DNA of 64,000 bases, taken from contig JABAKD010000007.1 in NCBI GenBank assembly GCA_012845835.1, positions 2,639,516-2,703,515 on the forward strand, in the 5' to 3' direction. The translations under genes were made by a program, and so were the position numbers. The stretch comes from Undaria pinnatifida (taxonomy: Eukaryota > Sar > Phaeophyceae > Laminariales > Alariaceae). The notes below the pieces were generated by a model, which saw only the letters and a list, made by a program, of their open reading frames with translations, was not told the origin of the DNA and did no database searches. Numbering within the stretch: the stretch's first letter is position 1; every line of letters starts with the position of its first letter. Shown one piece after another: positions 43,520 to 53,590 of the stretch.

Positions 43520-43576
43520 GTCGGGCTAAGCAACTTCGGCGGGCACAATGCCGAGCAGATCATGTTCGCCTACTGA
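43520..43576 (+). CDS. Gene 2, last exon
   Basis: Acceptor ccggcag ending 43519, phase 0, stop TGA at 43574-43576. Eighteen codons: VGLSNFGGHNAEQIMFAY. 'LSNFGGHNAEQI' fits the LxFGxxFNQPI half of a repeat, so the protein ends inside a repeat unit. Downstream is T/G-rich, as expected of a 3' untranslated region. Confidence 0.75.
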   Translation, partial: VGLSNFGGHNAEQIMFAY

Positions 43577-44160
43577 TCATGCTGATGATATTTTTATCTG
43601 TTTTCCTTTGTGTTGTTTGTGTTCGTGCTGTTTTTGGTTCGTTACGATTTCTTTTGTTTTTGCTTAGTTTGGTTGTTTGTGCTTTGTCATTTGTGCTTGT
43701 TTTTTGTGTTCTGTTTTTGTATGTTTGTTTTTGATGTATATTTTTTGTTTTGCTTTGATTTGTGCGTTTCTTTGTGTGTTTGTTCACGTGTTTTTGAATT
43801 GTATGTTTGGTCTTGCATATTGTGGATTATTCGTTTATTTTCTGTGGTTTGTGTTGTGTTGATGATATTAGAAAGCTTATCTTTGTTCGATAATGTGACG
43901 GTTTGGTTGTTGGTTTGCTTTTCGGTTTTGTTCTTTCTCTTTTTTGGTTCTTTCCGTTCTCTTCCAGAACACGTCTACTAGTGACACTTGAAATAGTTTG
44001 AGCCTCTCTCGGATTGCGACCATCATGGAATATTAGCAGGTTACTTGGCACTGGTATGATACATGCGATGGGTCAAATTTGATCAAACGTTAAATCAAAA
44101 ACTACTGCATAATCAGAAGCAGGCACAGAAGGAGTCCAGACGTCGTGCGTTGGTTTCTTT
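43577..44160 (+). other. Probable 3' untranslated region and flank of gene 2
   Basis: Strongly T/G-rich to about 43970 (TTTTTGTGTT-type text). The Phe/Val/Cys-rich 123-codon open frame is a product of that composition. No polyadenylation site assigned. Confidence 0.45.
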
Positions 44161-44164
44161 TTAG

Positions 44165-44421
44165 GAGTCGTTGTACGATAGCCCCCCGCCCCCCCAACTT
44201 TCTTTCACGAAATCGCCGGTTTTCAAACCAGCTCCCGGCTACATGTCCTGCAATACGGTGCCCCTTGCCACCCCGACGTCATCGTTCGATGGTCCTTTGC
44301 AAACAAGAAAACGTATATGAAGATATTGCTTTCATCGCCTCCTTTCTCGTGTCGCGCGGCCATGAAACGACCGTCAAAGAAATAGTTGTTTTTTTGGGAG
44401 GGGGGTGTTGTAGATTCAGTC
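44165..44421 (+). mobile_element. Miniature element family B, copy 3
   Basis: Ends GAGTCGTTGTACGATAGCCC and GGTGTTGTAGATTCAGTC. Interior 'CACGAAATCGCCGGTTTTC', 'CCCCGACGTCATCGTTCGAT' and 'CTCGTGTCGCGCGGCCATGA' is close to copy 2. Confidence 0.85.
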
Positions 44422-44615
44422 TTTGGTTTCCTTTGGTTCTCTTCTTTCTGGGAGTGCTTGATACATCAGACATATCACAGATCACCTACCCCCACTTCAT
44501 GATCTGAATCTTTCAGGCAAGATCTGTATGGTCTAGCTCATGTTACCGGCTGACAGCCGTACGATCTGCACGCTCTAGCAACTGAGTTTCCGTTGTTGGA
44601 TCTGTTCCCTTTTTA

Positions 44616-44796
44616 CAGTGGGTACCCCGATTTAAGAGCGTCCTGTGACAAGCCAAAGCACGTGCTCTTAACTACAAAGCGCTCTTAACTGTAGTGGGAA
44701 ATATGTAGCCTTTAGAGTGTCGGGCCATGCCGAGTTGGCCGCTCTTAACTCCCGATTTCTCTTCACTCGGGTGCTCGTAAATCGGGGTACCCACGG
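44616..44796. mobile_element. 181-bp pogo/Tc1-mariner-like MITE
   Basis: Terminal inverted repeats of about 24 bp with two mismatches: left CAGTGGGTACCCCGATTTAA, right (inverted) CCGTGGGTACCCCGATTTAC. TA dinucleotides flank both ends (44614-44615 and 44797-44798), the hallmark target duplication of Tc1/mariner elements. The CAGTGG...CCCCG start resembles pogo-type termini. The interior has several copies of GCTCTTAACT. Too short for a transposase. Confidence 0.75.
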
Positions 44797-44860
44797 TATG
44801 CAGATACCGCACAACATCTCAAAACGGCAGATACTGATCTACTGTAGATAATCTACTGTG

Positions 44861-45598
44861 TTATCTGTCCGAGCTGTGGAATATATAACCTAGATCGTTA
44901 TCTGTTCGAGCTGTGGAATATAAGATCTAGATCGTGATCTGTCCGAGCTCTGGAATGTACGATCTAGATCGTGATTTGCCCGAGCTATGGGATATATTAT
45001 CTAGATCGTGATCTGTCCTCTAGCTATGGAATATATGATCTAGATCGTGATCTGTTCTATATGGCTGTGGAATATATGACCTAGATCGTGATCTGTTCAA
45101 GCTGTTGAATATAAGATCTAGATCTTGATATGTCTGAGCTGTGGAATATACGATCTAGATCGTGATCTGTCCGAGCTGTGGAATATTTTATCTAGATCGT
45201 GATCTGTCCTCTAGCTATGGAATTATTATCTAAATCGTGATCTGTCCTAGCTATGGGAGTATATGTTACCTAGATCGTGATCTGTCCTAGCTGTCGAACA
45301 TACGATATAGATCGTGATCTGTCCTAGCTATGGAATATATTATCTAGATCGTGACCTGTCCGAGCTGTGGAATATATAAGATCTAGGTTGTGATCTGTCC
45401 GAGCTGTGGAATATATTATCTAGATCGTGATCTGTCCTAGCTGTGGAATAAATGCCCTAAATCGTGATCTGTCAGCCGTGCTGTGGAATATATCACCTAG
45501 ATCGTGATCTGCCCGGGCTATGGAATATACGATCTAGATCGTCATCTGTCCGGGCTGTGGAATTGATAAGATCTAGATCGTGATCTGTCCGAGATCTG
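44861..45598. repeat. Minisatellite, about 20 units of 36-39 bp
   Basis: The unit is roughly 'GATCGTGATCTGTCCGAGCT' followed by 'GTGGAATATATGATCTA'. Each unit contains a GATCTAGATC-type palindrome at the junction. Units vary by a few bases (TGTCCTAGCT, TGTTCAAGCT) and in length, so the array is not recently homogenised. Confidence 0.9.
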
Positions 45599-45620
45599 TG
45601 TTGAACGTTTGCGAGTGGCG

Positions 45621-45880
45621 ACGCGTGCTACGATAGAGGTAGCTTCTTCTTGCCTATAAAAAAAGTTCTCTTGAGTAACGGGGCTCTCTTATTCCGAAAC
45701 AATCGTCGGGATTGCGTTATTTTCTCTGCACGATTTTCGTTGTGCACCCTAGGCCATGGGATTGTACATCCGGTAGCAGCCTTTTAGTTTTCTCCAAATT
45801 CGTTCTTGGGGCGAGATCTAAAGCTCTTCAAGAGACCCCTTAGGAAAAATATGGTGGGCACCTCCGCCGTAGAACGCTAT
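45621..45880 (-). mobile_element. Miniature element family A, copy 5
   Basis: Left end ACGCGTGCTACGATAGAGGT; right end CACCTCCGCCGTAGAACGCT is diverged. Interior 'CAATCGTCGGGATTG', 'CCCTAGGCCATGGGATTG' and 'TCTCCAAATTCG'. Immediately followed by copy 6 in the other orientation. Confidence 0.85.
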
Positions 45881-45885
45881 GTTTG

Positions 45886-46143
45886 ACGCGTGCTACGATA
45901 GAGGTGCGCACCACTTTTTTTTCTGAGGTTTCCTCAATTTGGGAGCTTAAGACACTCTCCCAAAAACTGATTTGGAGAAGAAAAAAAAACTGCTACCGGA
46001 CGAAAAATCCTATGGCCTAGGTACACAACGAAAATCGTGCAAAGAAAAAAATGGCCCATTTCCAACGATTTAAAGTTAAGGAGCCCCGTCGTTCAGAAAC
46101 CATGTTAGTCGAAAAGTGCCACCTTTATCGTTGTAGCATTCGT
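45886..46143 (+). mobile_element. Miniature element family A, copy 6
   Basis: Full-length: ACGCGTGCTACGATAGAGGT at left, ACCTTTATCGTTGTAGCATT at right. Only about 5 bases separate it from copy 5. Confidence 0.9.
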
Positions 46144-47606
46144 CTGGCAATGATAGTAATACCGGCCAATTCTACGGTAGGGGGGGAACGTTTGGGTGCC
46201 CCTCCGTTTGCAGTAGCTCGAGGTTACTCGCGCGATTTCCCCTCCCCCCCCCCCCCCCCGCGCCCCCGTCGTGTTCCTTTTGCGGTGTTAATATTTTCGA
46301 GTAAATTGTTTTTAATTTTGCGATGTGAATTCATCCGCGATATTATGGAATGGCAGGGCCACATCGTGCGCCAAAATAACCGCCTGGTAGAGTCTGTTTC
46401 GTCCTGGAGGTTTTTTAGAGAGGCAATCGTGCGAGTGTGATGGCTCAAGCCAAGAAGTAGTGAAAATGGGGGTATATCATAACATCATCATAGCACCGTC
46501 GTAACATCCCCCCTACCGAAGCCTTGGTCAATCAGCAAAATACTATATATGTATAGGGTTCCCGCTACAAGACCGATACCCCTATCCCATGTAAGACTAC
46601 CTGGTAGGTGTTTTTCAAACGCATTTTTTTTTGCAAGAAGTCACCATTTTACCGAGGTTTCTGTCGCCGATTTTGTCGAGCTGTCCCCGTCCAACTAATC
46701 CGTCTGACCGTCCGCCGCAAACCCAAATGCCGTTAAACAGTATTCCGAGATGTCTTCTACAACACCAGTTCAGGGCATAGAAAGAAAAACGGCGGTGGAG
46801 CTGCGACTTCTTCCGATAGGCTCCTCTTCCGATAAGTCCATGTACTCAACTTTTGCAAACCTGTCCGCCGTGATACATGGTCCCGATTTTTTTAAGCCCA
46901 TTCCCACGGCAAGGAGAAAGGTCAAAGATTACCCGAATGCTACCGGGGTCAACAGGGACGATGCTACTGATGGGACATGATTCGTCAATGGTTTCGGCCC
47001 ATTCCATTATGTGTACAACGGGGACTCTCTTAATAACCCGCATCGATGGAGAGAAAACCATTACGTTACTACGACATCATTTGAAAGTTACGACACATGG
47101 CTCACGGACAAAGGCTGGCGGTGTGGGGGGTCACTTTTTAAGGAGGCATTTTTTTTTGCGGTGGGTCGGGGGTTAACTAACTCTCGCGAGTGATTCCCCT
47201 GTCCCTTTTGCGGTTTGACGTCTGCTACGATAGAGGCATATATTAGGACCTTCGGGTTTTCGATCCCAACTTGTGAGATGATCACCCTAGGCAGGACAGT
47301 TTACACCCAGAGAAACCAGTATAAAATGTCCCCCCCCTCCGATCCAAGGAAACAGACCCACCGCCTGTGACCCAGACCGATGGATCCACAGAGAGAGAGA
47401 AAGAGAGAGAGAGAGGTCACCCGCGGGGTGGCCCTTTTTCCCGGACCGACCCACGACGTGAGACTCAGACCGAATACCGACAAAAAACCGACTGCTGTGC
47501 GCGATGATATCAGAGCAAGCAGCAGTATCCGTTTTACCATCAAGATGAAAATCAAATAATGGAAACCCCGGGAATGCATCCCGGATGTCCCCTGACGACC
47601 ACACAT
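46144..47606. other. Intergenic, no gene called
   Basis: A poly-C run at 46243-46259, one ACCTGGTA at 46599, and GAGTGACC-type repeat text at 47090-47200. A 70-codon minus-strand frame at 46846-47061 looks slightly protein-like but has no neighbours or identifiable motif. A short fragment of the A end ('TGCTACGATAGAGGCATA') is at 47222. Confidence 0.4.
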
Positions 47607-47609
47607 ATA

Positions 47610-48135
47610 TATCCCTTTTCGTCTAAATATGATTTCTGAACACGACGGGGCTCCTTAACCCAAAATCGTCGGAAACAGGCCGTTATTTTTTTCCGCATGA
47701 TGATGAGCTTCTCCTTGTAAAACCTAGAGCACATGGGAGTTTTCATCCCGTCCCGACTGATTCTACGATAGCCCCCCCCCCCAAAACAGCGATTTTCTTT
47801 AACGAATGTTTCATGGCTGCTCGACACGAGGAAGGGTGTAATTAAAAAAAAAGAAAACGTATCTACTACATCGTGTGCAAAAGGCTGTTGAACGATGACG
47901 TCGGGGTGGCAAGGGGCACCGTATTTCAGAAGATACGATTGGGAGCTGGTTTCACAACCGGCGATTTCGGTAAAGAAAATTTTTGGGGGCTACCGTAGAA
48001 CGACTCTCCCAGGAGTTTAATTAATTTTTCTCCAAATCATTTTTTGGGTTAAGGAGGACATACATGTCTTAAGCTCCTCTTAAAGTGAGGAGTAGTATTA
48101 CAAAAAATGTGGTACACCTCTATCGTGGCACGCGT
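47610..48135 (-). mobile_element. Miniature element family A, copy 7, split by a B element
   Basis: The left half (47610-47754) has 'TTTCTGAACACGACGGGGCT', 'AACCCAAAATCGTCGGAAAC' and 'AGCACATGGGAGTTTTCATC'. The right half resumes at about 48017 with 'TTTTTCTCCAAATCATTTTT' and ends CACCTCTATCGTGGCACGCG. The intervening 47755-48006 is a complete B element, so A was present first. The outer left terminus is missing or eroded. Confidence 0.85.
47755..48006 (-). mobile_element. Miniature element family B, copy 4, inserted in an A element
   Basis: Ends GACTGATTCTACGATAGCCC and GGGGGCTACCGTAGAACGAC. Full interior including 'GAACGATGACGTCGGGGTGG' and 'GAGCTGGTTTCACAACCGGC'. Confidence 0.9.
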
Positions 48136-48281
48136 CGTTTTCAGCTGCCGTGGTTTGATGCCTTCAAGCGACATGACACCGCCATGGAACATGGGAATGG
48201 ATAGCTGCGCTCCGCCAAACAAGTCGCCTGATTGCCTGGAGGCTTTTTTGCAGTGAGGTACGGAGTAGCTCGGGACGCGTG

Positions 48282-48549
48282 CGTGCAACGATAGAGGTGC
48301 GCCACGTTTTTTCTTCTAAGGTTCCTCAATTTGGGAGCTTATTAAAGACCTCTCCCAAAATAAACTGACTTGAACAAAAATAAAACTGCTACACCAGGCG
48401 AGTAATCCCGTGGCCGAGTACGCAACGAGAATCAGACAACTTGAGAAAAATGTAACCTTTTCCCGACGATTTTGGGTTAAGGAGCCCCGTCATTCAGAAA
48501 AAAAGTAGCCAAAAAAAGATATACCTTACTACCTCTATTGTAGCATGCA
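48282..48549 (+). mobile_element. Miniature element family A, copy 8
   Basis: Left CGTGCAACGATAGAGGTGCG, right CTACCTCTATTGTAGCATGC. Interior standard ('GTTCCTCAATTTGGGAGCTT', 'TTTTGGGTTAAGGAGCCCCG'). Confidence 0.85.
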
Positions 48550-49340
48550 CCCTGAAAGACTTTTCTGCGGTGAGGTACGGAGTCACTCGGGCGAGTGTGG
48601 CGACCAAGGTCGCTACGGTGGGGGGGTCACACTTTCGAGGCCTGTTTTGACGTTGGCTCTGGGCCACGCGTGCGAGCGTGCGTGACCCCCCTCCCTGTTC
48701 CTTTCCGGCCTTAATAAGCTTTTTTGTGCTGTTTTTACCTTGCGACATGAATTCGCGATGGAGTGGTTGTGGCTACTACGCTGTATGCCAAACAAATCGC
48801 CAACATGCAGCAGTATTGTCGCCAGTGTGGTACAGAGAGTCGCTCAGGCGAAAGGCCCGAGTCAAGTAGTGAAAAAAGAGCTGCTGCTGCTGCTGCTGAG
48901 TCTGAGGTGAAAGCTTTGAGAGTCGGCGTTCCTCGCTTCGCTCGGCCAGCATACTGCACTGCAGGCCAGTAATATGCTCATTGATATTTACCACAGTATC
49001 ATTGGTACCAGTACTGACTGAGTCAGCCAGTGCCCCACAGTCCTAAAAAAGGGGGTACCCCCACTACCCCGAAGCCTCTTGGTCTGGTCCAAATCCGGCA
49101 GTGAAAGACGGCGCCTGCTTTCTACCGATGAGCTGCGGAACTTAAGTACACAGTCCACACCCCAGTATTGTGTATTTTTCGTGCTAGGGTTGAAATGGTT
49201 GAAACGGGGGGTGCTCAATAGACCGCAAACCTCCGTTTTTATTGGTCAACACCTCTGCCCTTCTCGTCCTACCCTGACCGGATCCCATTTGGCACACACA
49301 CCCTGTTGCCCCTCTCAGTAAGTGCGAAACTACACACAGG
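48550..49340. other. Intergenic, no gene called
   Basis: GAGTGACC-type repeat text at 48560-48720, then a segment whose 'TGCGACATGAATTCGCGATGG' resembles 'TGCGATGTGAATTCATCCGC' at 46320, suggesting another diverged repeat pair. A CTG run lies at 48881. Confidence 0.4.
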
Positions 49341-49674
49341 GTTGGGGTTAGGGTTAGGGTTAGGGACGCGTGCTACACGATAGAGGTGCACCACATTTTT
49401 TTTCTAATGCTACGCCTCACTTTGGGAGGTTAAGACACGTCCTTCTTAACCCAAAAACTGGTTTTGGACAAAAAAAACCCTGCTTTATCACGGATGAAAA
49501 ATCCCATGTGACGTAGGTAATCAACGAGATTCATGCAAAATAAATGGGGCGTATTTTCCGGCAAATTTGGGTCGAGGAGCCGCGTCATTCAGAAACCATC
49601 TTACGCGAAAAGTGCTACCTCTATCGTACCACGCGTCTAGGTTAGGGTTAGGGTTTAGGGTTAGCGGAATAACG
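49341..49674. repeat. Interstitial telomere-type repeat interrupted by element A
   Basis: GGGTTAGGGTTAGGGTTAGG at 49344-49365 and GGTTAGGGTTAGGGTTTAGG at 49640-49660 flank a complete A element. The two halves read in the same direction, as if one block had been split. Confidence 0.85.
49366..49636 (+). mobile_element. Miniature element family A, copy 9, inside telomere-type repeats
   Basis: Left ACGCGTGCTACACGATAGAG, right CTACCTCTATCGTACCACGC. Inserted into a TTAGGG block; the repetitive target hides any target-site duplication. Confidence 0.9.
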
Positions 49675-49753
49675 TATGGACTGCAGCTAAGAGCGACAGT
49701 CGGCCATGGACTGTTCACAAATAGTCGCTCCGGCAGTGAAAAAGAGGGCACAC

Positions 49754-50013
49754 GACTGATTCTACAACAGCCCCCCCCCAAAACCAGCGATATTCTTTAA
49801 CGAACGTTTCACGGCTGTTCGACACACAAGGAAATATACAACTGAAAATAAGGCATCCACGTAGTATTTTTGCGTGCAAAGAAAGGTCTATCGATTGATG
49901 ACGTTGGGGTTTCGAGGGACACCACCGTATTTCAGGACATACCACCGGGAGCCGGTTTTGAAACCGGCGATTTCGTAAAAGAAAAGTTCGGGGGGGCTAC
50001 CGTAGTAAGATTC
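49754..50013 (-). mobile_element. Miniature element family B, copy 5
   Basis: Left GACTGATTCTACAACAGCCC, right GGGGGGCTACCGTAGTAAGA. Interior 'GAGCCGGTTTTGAAACCGGC' and 'GATGACGTTGGGGTTTCGAG'. Confidence 0.85.
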
Positions 50014-50656
50014 ATACACCCTTACAAACGTAGTCATCCCAGATGGTCTACGATATAGAGCTGATACACACCATTTTTTTTTTTTTTGAGTATCCTGGCT
50101 ATTGAAGAAGGGCTTTGTACTTCACCCTGCACAAGCTGTTTCTTGAGCAAACTAAAGATCGAGGCTGCGGCAAGGGGGTGAGATGCTCTTTTTCTCAAAC
50201 GAACCCGCCGGTTTGAGGCCACTCGCACGAGAGTGGCTCTGTACCTCCTTGCTGACAAAAATGCCACGGTCGGCTCGGTCATTTCGGCGCATGGTAGCTA
50301 GCTTCTCATTCCACATTGCGGCTTCATACTGCAAACTTAAAACAGCGCGATAGCTTGTCAGGCCGCAAGCGCAGAGGGGGGGGGGTGTTCACTCGCGGGA
50401 GCGACCTCGAGTGGCCACACTGCAAAAGAAAAGTCCCCAAAAGTTACCCCCAGGGCCTTCCTGACCTTTTGGCAGTAATAAAAGCTTCACTCCCGGCGAA
50501 CAAAGCCCATCTGGCCTATTAATAGACTCCACCAAAGAAAAAAAAAATTCTGAAGAAAAAAAAAAATATATAAATATATATGTATATGTATATGAACATC
50601 TCCCGACGACCTTTGGCTTAAGGAGAGAGCCCTTGCCATTCAGAAAAAGAAGAAGA
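50014..50656. other. Intergenic, no gene seen, runs into the assembly gap
   Basis: GAGTGACC-type repeat text (50190-50420) and AT-rich sequence (ATATATAAATATATATGTAT) just before the gap. The final 'CCCGACGACCTTTGGCTTAAG' with 'CCATTCAGAAAAA' looks like the right part of another A element cut by the gap. Confidence 0.45.
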
Positions 50657-51156
50657 NNNNNNNNNNNNNNNNNNNNNNNNNNNNNNNNNNNNNNNNNNNN
50701 NNNNNNNNNNNNNNNNNNNNNNNNNNNNNNNNNNNNNNNNNNNNNNNNNNNNNNNNNNNNNNNNNNNNNNNNNNNNNNNNNNNNNNNNNNNNNNNNNNNN
50801 NNNNNNNNNNNNNNNNNNNNNNNNNNNNNNNNNNNNNNNNNNNNNNNNNNNNNNNNNNNNNNNNNNNNNNNNNNNNNNNNNNNNNNNNNNNNNNNNNNNN
50901 NNNNNNNNNNNNNNNNNNNNNNNNNNNNNNNNNNNNNNNNNNNNNNNNNNNNNNNNNNNNNNNNNNNNNNNNNNNNNNNNNNNNNNNNNNNNNNNNNNNN
51001 NNNNNNNNNNNNNNNNNNNNNNNNNNNNNNNNNNNNNNNNNNNNNNNNNNNNNNNNNNNNNNNNNNNNNNNNNNNNNNNNNNNNNNNNNNNNNNNNNNNN
51101 NNNNNNNNNNNNNNNNNNNNNNNNNNNNNNNNNNNNNNNNNNNNNNNNNNNNNNNN
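50657..51156. other. Assembly gap (500 N)
   Basis: Exactly 500 undetermined bases. This is probably a conventional gap size, so true length is unknown. Open frames crossing it are meaningless. Confidence 1.
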
Positions 51157-51419
51157 TCACCCCGCACCATCGCCTAGACCTAGCCCCAACGTACAACAAA
51201 CCCTCACCTAAAGCCCTTCCCCCCCCCCCCACCCCCCCCTCCAACGTCCCCTCTTTTCCAACCACCTGCACGATCGCCTAGACCTAGCACCACGCGTATA
51301 ACAAGCTGCTAATATCTTTGATCTCACAGCCGAAGTGTATTTGAATATTATTTGTGACCTAAACCCTCCTAAAAATCTCCCCCCACCCCCCACCCCCCCC
51401 CCTCTTGCTCTCCCTCACT

Positions 51420-52310
51420 CAAAGCCCCACCAAATATCGAAATCCGCCACATTAATAAACGCTTCACGCACAGGATATCACCTCATCATCTTTCGAGAGC
51501 CATCCATGCCGCTGTGTCCCCCCCCCCCCCCCCCCCCCCGCCTCGAACGCCCCCTTCTTCCCCATCACCCGCACCATCGCCTAGACCTAGCACCACACGT
51601 ATAACAAACCCCTCACCTAAAGCCCTTCCTCCCCCCCCCCCCCCCCGCCCCCACACCCCCCACCTCCCCCCAATCCATCCCAACCCCACCCCCTCGAACA
51701 CTCCACCCTCTCTTTACTCACTGATTGTACGACCTACCCCAGGATATACATGATAAACTGATGTATTATTTCCAAAACCGTCACATTTATCCCCTCAAAA
51801 TAATGTATAGTTTCCAGGCACATATTGAGCTGCCCCACACGCCCCCCCCCCCCCCCGCCCCAACCCCTCCACCCGCCCCCAATAATATACTGGTGCCAAA
51901 ACCGTCAGATTTATCCCCTCGAAAGGATTTATAGCTTACATGCACAAATTGCCCCCTTCCCCCCCCTCCAAACCCGCTCGCTTTTGATCAAAACCAGGCC
52001 CCCACGTCCTTCAAAACTCCGCCCCACCCCCCTCACCGGTTATTCGACTTACAAGATTCACTTGATAAAAGGATACATTTCCCTTCACAGCTGTCAGATT
52101 TTGTCCCCCTCAGAAACGGGTTTTATAATTTCCGCGCACAGACTGACTAAAATCATCCTGTTGACCCTGATAGCTACACTGTAGTTGCAAGGGGAGTCGC
52201 CGACCTATATCCTTAATGAGGACACACAACTCGTAATGCGCGCGATCGGAGTATCACACACAGCTTGCAAAGATGAGTTTCGACGAAATCTTCGATCTCA
52301 CAGCTGGAGT
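51420..52310 (+). repeat. Left arm of a large inverted repeat (family J)
   Basis: Matches the reverse complement of 54816-55430: 'TAATAAACGCTTCACGC', 'GAGAGCCATCCATGCCG', 'ATCGCCTAGACCTAGCACCA', 'CCCCCACGTCCTTCAAAACT', 'CAGATTTTGTCCCCCTCAGA', 'GGAGTCGCCGACCTATATCC' and 'GTATCACACACAGCTTGCAA'. It ends in a K palindrome (52254-52310). The left arm is longer because units around 51640-51960 ('CGTCAGATTTATCCCCTCGA') are duplicated. C-rich, no coding evidence. Confidence 0.8.
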
Positions 52311-52639
52311 CTATTTTCATTTTTTATAATATATATATATATGTTCTTGTTTGCTGTAGCCCCGATCAACACCCAAACAGTTTAATTTGCTTGAATCACG
52401 GAGGAAGCCGTTCCTTGGTTTTCGCGATATGAGCTCCGGCTTTTCCCCAACACATTCACACAGGTGAGCTAACAGTTGCGGCGCGCGGTTGCTTCACAAC
52501 CGGAAATGGCCGTGGAGGCTCTCTGAATTAGCAAAAACAGTCGGCTGTTCGGCGACACGCACCTTTTGATCGTTCAGTATGAGCGCGAGAGCTGCCATCT
52601 GAGGGAGTGCAGGGGTCTGGCGTTTCGGATCCACGCTTT

Positions 52640-53060
52640 AGTTTCTGTATTCTGTGATGGTACTCCGAGTGGGGGCTGCGTGGTTGGTCGGTGCTGGGAA
52701 GCATGCCCCTCATGGATTGCGGTGTCTTTGGTTGGTCCCTCCTCATGGCTTGCTGGATAGACTCAAAGCTTATGCATTATTTCCCTAATACGTAGAATAC
52801 TAAAAGACAGACACAACAGGGGTAGACACGGTAGCGCAGGGTAGCGCAGGGTGGGGTAGGGTAGCGCAAGGTAGCGCAGGGTAGTGAGATGAGGGGCGTC
52901 CTGCTTGTCCCATCATCGTCGCCTACATTATTATCGCCCATCTATGATGGCCTTGACGTGAGTGTGGCATCTAACATCACGTGGTTTCACCTCAACCATG
53001 ACGTGGTTTCACGTCGAATCTGTCAACTATATTTCTGCGGAGGGCACTCCATTATATTTT
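52640..53060 (+). repeat. Left arm of an inner inverted repeat
   Basis: Pairs with 53207-53590: 'ATGAGGGGCGTCCTGCTTGT', 'CCCATCATCGTCGCCTAC', 'GGAGGGCACTCCATTATATT' and 'TGTCTTTGGTTGGTCCCTCC' all recur inverted. Contains a GGTAGCGCAG minisatellite at 52832-52885. Confidence 0.85.
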
Positions 53061-53206
53061 GCCTCGTTATTACGAGGTGTGGGGGAATGTATAGCCTCAT
53101 TTTCGTTTGTTTCGAATAGCCGCATCTTCGATCCCCTTTCTAATTCTGGATGTTTTGTTGACATCCTTTGATTGCCAGGTGATCTGCATCTATCTACGAC
53201 TATTCA

Positions 53207-53590
53207 GGGTGGCCTAATAATGTAATGGAGTGCCCTCCGTAGAAGGATAGTTTATAGGTTCGACGTTAAACCACGTGGTATTAGATGTCACACACACGTC
53301 AAGGCCTTTATAACGTAGGTGACGATGATGGGACAAGCAGGACGCCCCTCATCTCGCTACCCTGCCCAACCCTGCCCTACTCCGTCTTGTCTTGAGCTCT
53401 GTCTGTCCTTTAGAGTTCAATGTAGAGGAAATAATGCATAATGAGCTTTGAGTCTATCCATCGAGCCATGAGGAGAGACCAACCAAAGACGCCGGAGCCC
53501 ATGAGGGAAATGCTTCTCAACACCGACCAACCACGCACATCCCCCACTCGGAGTCCCCATCACAATTCCCTGCTAGTGTGTGAGATGGGC
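53207..53590 (-). repeat. Right arm of the inner inverted repeat
   Basis: Reverse complement of 52640-53060 with scattered changes and a shorter GGTAGCGCAG-type block. The loop between arms is about 150 bp, so the two arms could form a hairpin of roughly 400 bp. Confidence 0.85.

Larger units (their letters stand above)
23704..43576 (+). other. Gene 2 span: Q/G/Y/RGG-rich protein with FNIP-type repeats
   Basis: Proposed multi-exon gene. Supporting evidence: a matching phase-2 junction from 25092 to 25416; then in-frame phase-0 junctions 26835-28750, 28827-36690, 36818-38610, 38741-41173, 41241-42419 and 42547-43520; and the WPxxL repeat spacing continuing correctly across joins. Introns range from 323 bp to about 7.9 kb. 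The 5' part before 25092 is less certain: the Gln-rich block ending near 24430 has no strong donor compatible with the acceptor at 24835. The exon 36690-38610 join adds a few residues not expected in the repeat and may hide a missed exon. The protein is probably cytosolic or nuclear, since no signal peptide or membrane helix is seen. FNIP and leucine-rich-like repeats usually bind other proteins. Cellular role unknown. Confidence 0.65.

Noticed and set aside
44861-45598. CRISPR array
   Set aside because: Units are contiguous and diverged with no unique spacers, and the DNA is eukaryotic; it is a minisatellite.
46846-47061. 70-codon minus-strand frame with protein-like text
   Set aside because: No recognisable motif, no adjoining exon with matching splice sites, and a plus-strand frame of similar length overlaps it.
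50618-51271. Open frames of 176-217 codons
   Set aside because: They run through the 500-N assembly gap and have no content.
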